Positions 60,061 to 64,000 of a DNA stretch of 64,000 nucleotides are shown piece by piece; positions within the stretch are counted from its first letter, which is position 1, and each line of letters opens with the position of its first letter. The notes below the pieces were generated by a model, which was not told the DNA's origin, made no database searches, and was given only the letters and a program-made list of their open reading frames with translations. Position numbers and translations under genes: made by a program. The DNA comes from Progne subis subis (Eukaryota > Chordata > Aves > Passeriformes > Hirundinidae). Where the stretch lies: the NCBI GenBank assembly GCA_022316685.1, contig JAKJHU010000024.1, forward strand, positions 6,394,501 through 6,458,500, written 5' to 3'.

Positions 60061-62029
60061 CTTCATCAAGTCCATCCCACCCCTCACCTTCCCTGCTGAG
60101 CAATGGCAGCTGAGCAAACCATTTCCACATGGTGTTCTCGGCAAGCTCCAGCCTCAGGCTCTTTCCCTGTCAAAACAAGAAGAAAGTGTATGTAGCAGAG
60201 AGCTACAAAAATCTTATTGCTTTGGGAAGAAAATAATTTGTTGGGCAGAGAGTGAGGTTTGTATTTTGGCAGCTCTTGGAAGGGTCTGACCTACAGCTTC
60301 ATCACTGGCCTGGGATGGGTAAGAGCCTCTAGCTGAGGCGACACAGGAGCCTGGATGGGCTAAAGAACCCCCGAGGCCAGGGCAGTGCCCAACACCACCA
60401 CTCACCCCAGCCACACAGGGCCAGAGAGAAGCGACACACCACAGGAAGATGCTTCTGATGGAGCACTCACATGTTTTGGATGATATAATAACAATAACGA
60501 TAATGATGATCATAATAAGGAATTATTAATAAATGAGGAAAAAAACCTCCAGGAAGTACATAATTCTCCATGCATCAATCAGAAATGAACATTTTAGTCA
60601 AAGATTAGAATCAGTGTAACGCTTCTTTCCAACAGGATCCTCCCTTGGCATGGACAAAATCACTGCAAAATCAAACTTTACATGAGCATCCTGCAACTTT
60701 GCAGCAAATGCCCCAAGGCCATAGTGAGGCCAGAGTCAATACAGCACAGGGAAGGACATGATGTCCAGCACACAGGGGCATGCTGTGACTGCCTCTGGAG
60801 ATGGTGGCACAAGACACACCACCTCCACAATGAGCAGCAGGGCTGTCTCTGCAGTGCCCTGCTGCTCTCCCATAGTCAGCTATGTGCCAGTGCTGCTGAC
60901 ACAGGTGTAGCACCGTGCCCAGACTAGGACAGTGTGTTCAGACCAGGCTTAGCCACTCCGAATCTGATGGGTATGGACTCCTGGGAATATGCTGTATGAT
61001 AGCCTATGTCACAGGATACCCAATTCGTGACCACTTTTGCATAGTAACACTCCTGTTTTGACAAATACCCGCCATCAAACAAGTTACTGCTCCTGCTGTC
61101 TTGTGGGATTGTGATTTATTAGAAAGACCCCAAAAATAATTTTTCAACAGTATTGTTTCTAGTTCCTAACACTTGGTTCTGCTACTTATGAGAAATATTT
61201 CCTTTCCTGAATATAATTTGTGTCCAATAAATCCAAATACTTCTTGCATAGTCTTCCATTTCTATCTAATAAATTGTGAGAGACATCACTAACTTCTTTA
61301 ACTCTCTTGGGTCCAGTCAGAGTACCCAAAATTTCACCCAATTTTGACCAAGACCTGTCTAACAAATACCTTTTATCACATCATCATGCACACAGTCCAT
61401 TCCTGCAATAGTTCATTAATAATTTGATTTCCTTAGTCCTTTTTTTTAAAGATATTTCAAGGGAACTTCTTAGCATGCTGAAGTTTCACTGTCATTTTCT
61501 AAGTCCCTGAAACTACTTATAGTAGAAGGCAGAATTTTATTTCTCATCTATTAGTTTCATTTGCAAAAATATCAGGTTTAGTTGCGGTTTTTTTCTTTCC
61601 TCAGCACTCCAGGTTGAATATTGACTTTATTCACTTGAAAAACCTCCTACTTCAGTTTAATTTCAATCTCCTTCCAGGGGCTGACTCTAAACCAGCAACA
61701 TGTTCTTTTTCCCCTGAAACTAAACAAGCCAGAGCCTCTGTTCTATCACTAGAAGCCTCATTTAATCCAGCACCAGGAGCCAGATGTCCCAGGCACAGGC
61801 AACACTTCCAACACACATGTACCCGCTCTCCTAACAGGCATCAGTGAGAGAGCCCACCAGAAAGCAGGAGCCACATGGCAAAAACTGCTAAGTCTGTCCC
61901 ATTAGTTAGAGAAATATTCCTGCATGCAAAATTGCATTGCTCTTATTCAGCTAAAGTTGCATGGCTGAAAAACACGACCATAAAACCCACATACCACTGA
62001 ATGGTATTAAATAATGGTAATCTAAGACC
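60061..62029. other. no gene seen; degenerate AAT repeat
   Basis: A degenerate ATA/ATG trinucleotide-like stretch lies at about 60481-60530. GC-richer patches at 60270-60430 and 60670-60930 carry overlapping chance frames on both strands. Confidence 0.5.
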
Positions 62030-62420
62030 ATTGCAATGCCCCTTGCATGTGAATATGCTTATTCTGCTTTATTTCAAATAAATTACCTAGGTAAATAATT
62101 ATTTGAACTGTAAGGCACAAATAAGTGAGCATTATTGTTTGCTGGTTGACTAGATAAGAAGTTAAACATCTAAAGGTGAAGTGGAGGACAATTAATGTAC
62201 TACCCTGCTTAATTATCATACAATGCCCACTTCTCAGGGAATTAGAGCTATTATGATGTACTCCTACAAATAAATGAGAATTTTAGCTCTCAGAGGGTAA
62301 TGCAATAGTTTTGGAAATAATCTTTTTATGAGATTGTGGCTTTATTAGTTATGTTTCAGCGTCAGTATAAACACTTTGTATCACAGGAGAACAACTTTGG
62401 ACAGGCTTGTAATTTTAATT
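62030..62420. promoter_or_regulatory. candidate conserved noncoding element
   Basis: AT-rich complex block with AGAGCTA and TAGCTCT arms about 37 bases apart (around 62245-62295), which could pair, and TTAATTATC near 62208. Weak evidence. Confidence 0.22.
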
Positions 62421-64000
62421 TCTGTATCTGTATTCTTTTAGTTCACTTTTCCTATGTTCTTATTCTAGAAACCAAAGGAAAAATGTATTTACTTCCTTAG
62501 ATCTTTCCACAAAAACCTATCAGAACACTAACATTCAAATAAAAATACAAATTATGATTTAAGCAATACAAATTATATATAAATTGGTTTCCAATACAAC
62601 TGAACATCCAGCAAAAGCAGTCCTCATGATGCTCAGTGGCATGTATACACTGGAGGGTAACTCAATAACAGCTTCAAAGACAAAGAAAGAGGAAAAGAGA
62701 TTTCTTTCAGAATTTCACATGATGCTGTAAGACATTTGTTTTTATTCAATTTTATATAAAAATATTTTTATGGGACATTTAGACTCAAATTCTTTGAATC
62801 TTTAACAACAGAACTGCTGAGTTACTCTGAAGCTGACCAGTTTCAGAGTTTCATATTCACCTTTCCAGCAGACAGAACAAACCTAAACATATACAAGTTT
62901 TAAAGCAGTTTGACCACAAAAGAAAGCTTTAGGAGACACAAATAGTGGACCATATGTGATATCAAATAGGCAAGCCATTAGCATCAGCTGTGAACATATT
63001 GTACCAACTGGGAATGAAAATAAAACATTCAACTACCAACTGTTATAATCTGTAAATAGTCAAACCAATTCCTTTGGGTTCCAAAAATATATGAATAGGG
63101 TGACTCATTGGGGCTCCATTGTCCTGTTCATAGGTAATACAGCACAAAAAAAACCAAAATAATAATAAATAATAATAATAAAACTGTGGTTAGTGAGATC
63201 TGATACTAGCAACAGTCTTTGTATGTTAAAAGACTCTTGAGCTTTTTGAAACTATATCTAAAGATTTCACATTAGGGATAACAAAATAAAGAATTCTTTT
63301 GAAGCAACTTTTCTCTGTACAATGTGAAACATTAAAAAAAGTATATCCCCACTGCAAATTATGTTGAGAAACTGGCAGAATACTAGAAAATTTATAGAGG
63401 GCACCAAACTACTGAGAATTCATTGTACAGCTGGCAAGTGCACTCCTACCTACTAGTTGCTTCACATTTAATAATGCATGTTATGAACAGATGGATAGAA
63501 TGTCAATAAGGCTCTCTGTATCATCAGTGGTAATGAAATAGTGGACTTTGAATGCTTAATAGCACAGAAAACAAAAAGCCTAGAGGAAATTTGTCAATGT
63601 CATGCATGCAATACTTCAGCAGTGCTTTAACACTGTTAGTGTGAGGCCATATGTTTCTTCTAACAGCATCTACTGTAGCTGGGTGCCAAAAAAAAGTTTG
63701 ACGCTTTTTTTTTTTTAACTCCTACAACATGTTAAGAGCAAATACCCTGTGAATCAGTCAAGCAGAGTAGTCAGCAGAAGTGCAGTATCATTACTCTTTT
63801 TTACTCCTTTTCTCAATGAAAAGAAGTTAAGGGAAACTTACTAGTAAACATTGTTCTTTACACCTGTTTCAGAAATATGTTTGAAAGTAATCTCTTTACA
63901 ATTAAATATAGAAATAAATGCACTAACATGTATTAGGCAGTAGATCTTGTTGTCAAGAGCTGTGGAAGATGTGAATTTAGAAAACACTGCAAGTTAAAAA
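62421..64000. other. no gene seen; (AAT)n microsatellite
   Basis: An (AAT)n stretch lies at 63157-63183. Otherwise AT-rich unique sequence to the end of the window, with a T run near 63706-63716. No exon or repeat family recognised. Confidence 0.55.

Noticed and set aside
1..64000. Prokaryotic features: CRISPR arrays, operons, insertion sequences, phage genes; also tRNA and rRNA genes
   Set aside because: No regularly spaced direct repeats, no dense long frames, and no tRNA A/B boxes with a cloverleaf were seen; composition and repeats are those of a bird genome.

Overview
The window looks like AT-rich nuclear DNA from a bird. It has no operons, no tRNA or rRNA genes and no long open frames. 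Its clearest interspersed repeats are avian or ancient amniote families: a CR1 LINE ending in the usual ATTCTGTG-type tail, a solo LTR of the ERVL-like type common in birds, one clear MIR-type SINE plus a weaker one, and a decayed PIF/Harbinger transposase. Low repeat density and short microsatellites also fit a bird. I cannot name the species or the locus.

No complete protein-coding gene could be supported. Almost all open frames are under 130 codons, overlap on both strands and lack splice, codon or homology support. The window is best read as a gene desert or very large intron(s).

Layout. 1-5.9 kb: unique sequence with a candidate regulatory block near 2.4-2.9 kb. 5.95-6.85 kb: internally deleted CR1 on the + strand, in which an ORF1 esterase relic runs straight into the 3' tail. 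8.9-9.6 kb: homeodomain-type AT-rich block with a 14-bp perfect palindrome. 13.74-14.13 kb: purine-biased stretch. 16.3 and 21.1 kb: MIR-like SINEs. 17.8-18.1 kb: block with paired TGACAG motifs and a SOX-like inverted repeat. 19.50-19.78 kb: Harbinger transposase fossil. 30.0-31.4, 37.0-38.0 and 44.6-45.1 kb: further candidate conserved noncoding blocks; the 37 kb block also holds a 175-codon frame. 46.0-47.2 kb: the one CpG-rich island, with a possible minus-strand 3'-terminal coding exon followed by AATAAA. 51.1 and 57.7 kb: pure A/C and pure G/T tracts. 53.96-54.49 kb: solo ERVL-like LTR. 57.3-62.4 kb: more candidate regulatory blocks.

The mobile elements are all broken and do not act together. 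The parts most likely to function are the CpG island with its possible transcript ends and the candidate noncoding elements. Conservation could not be tested here, so the latter calls rest on appearance and motif content only.
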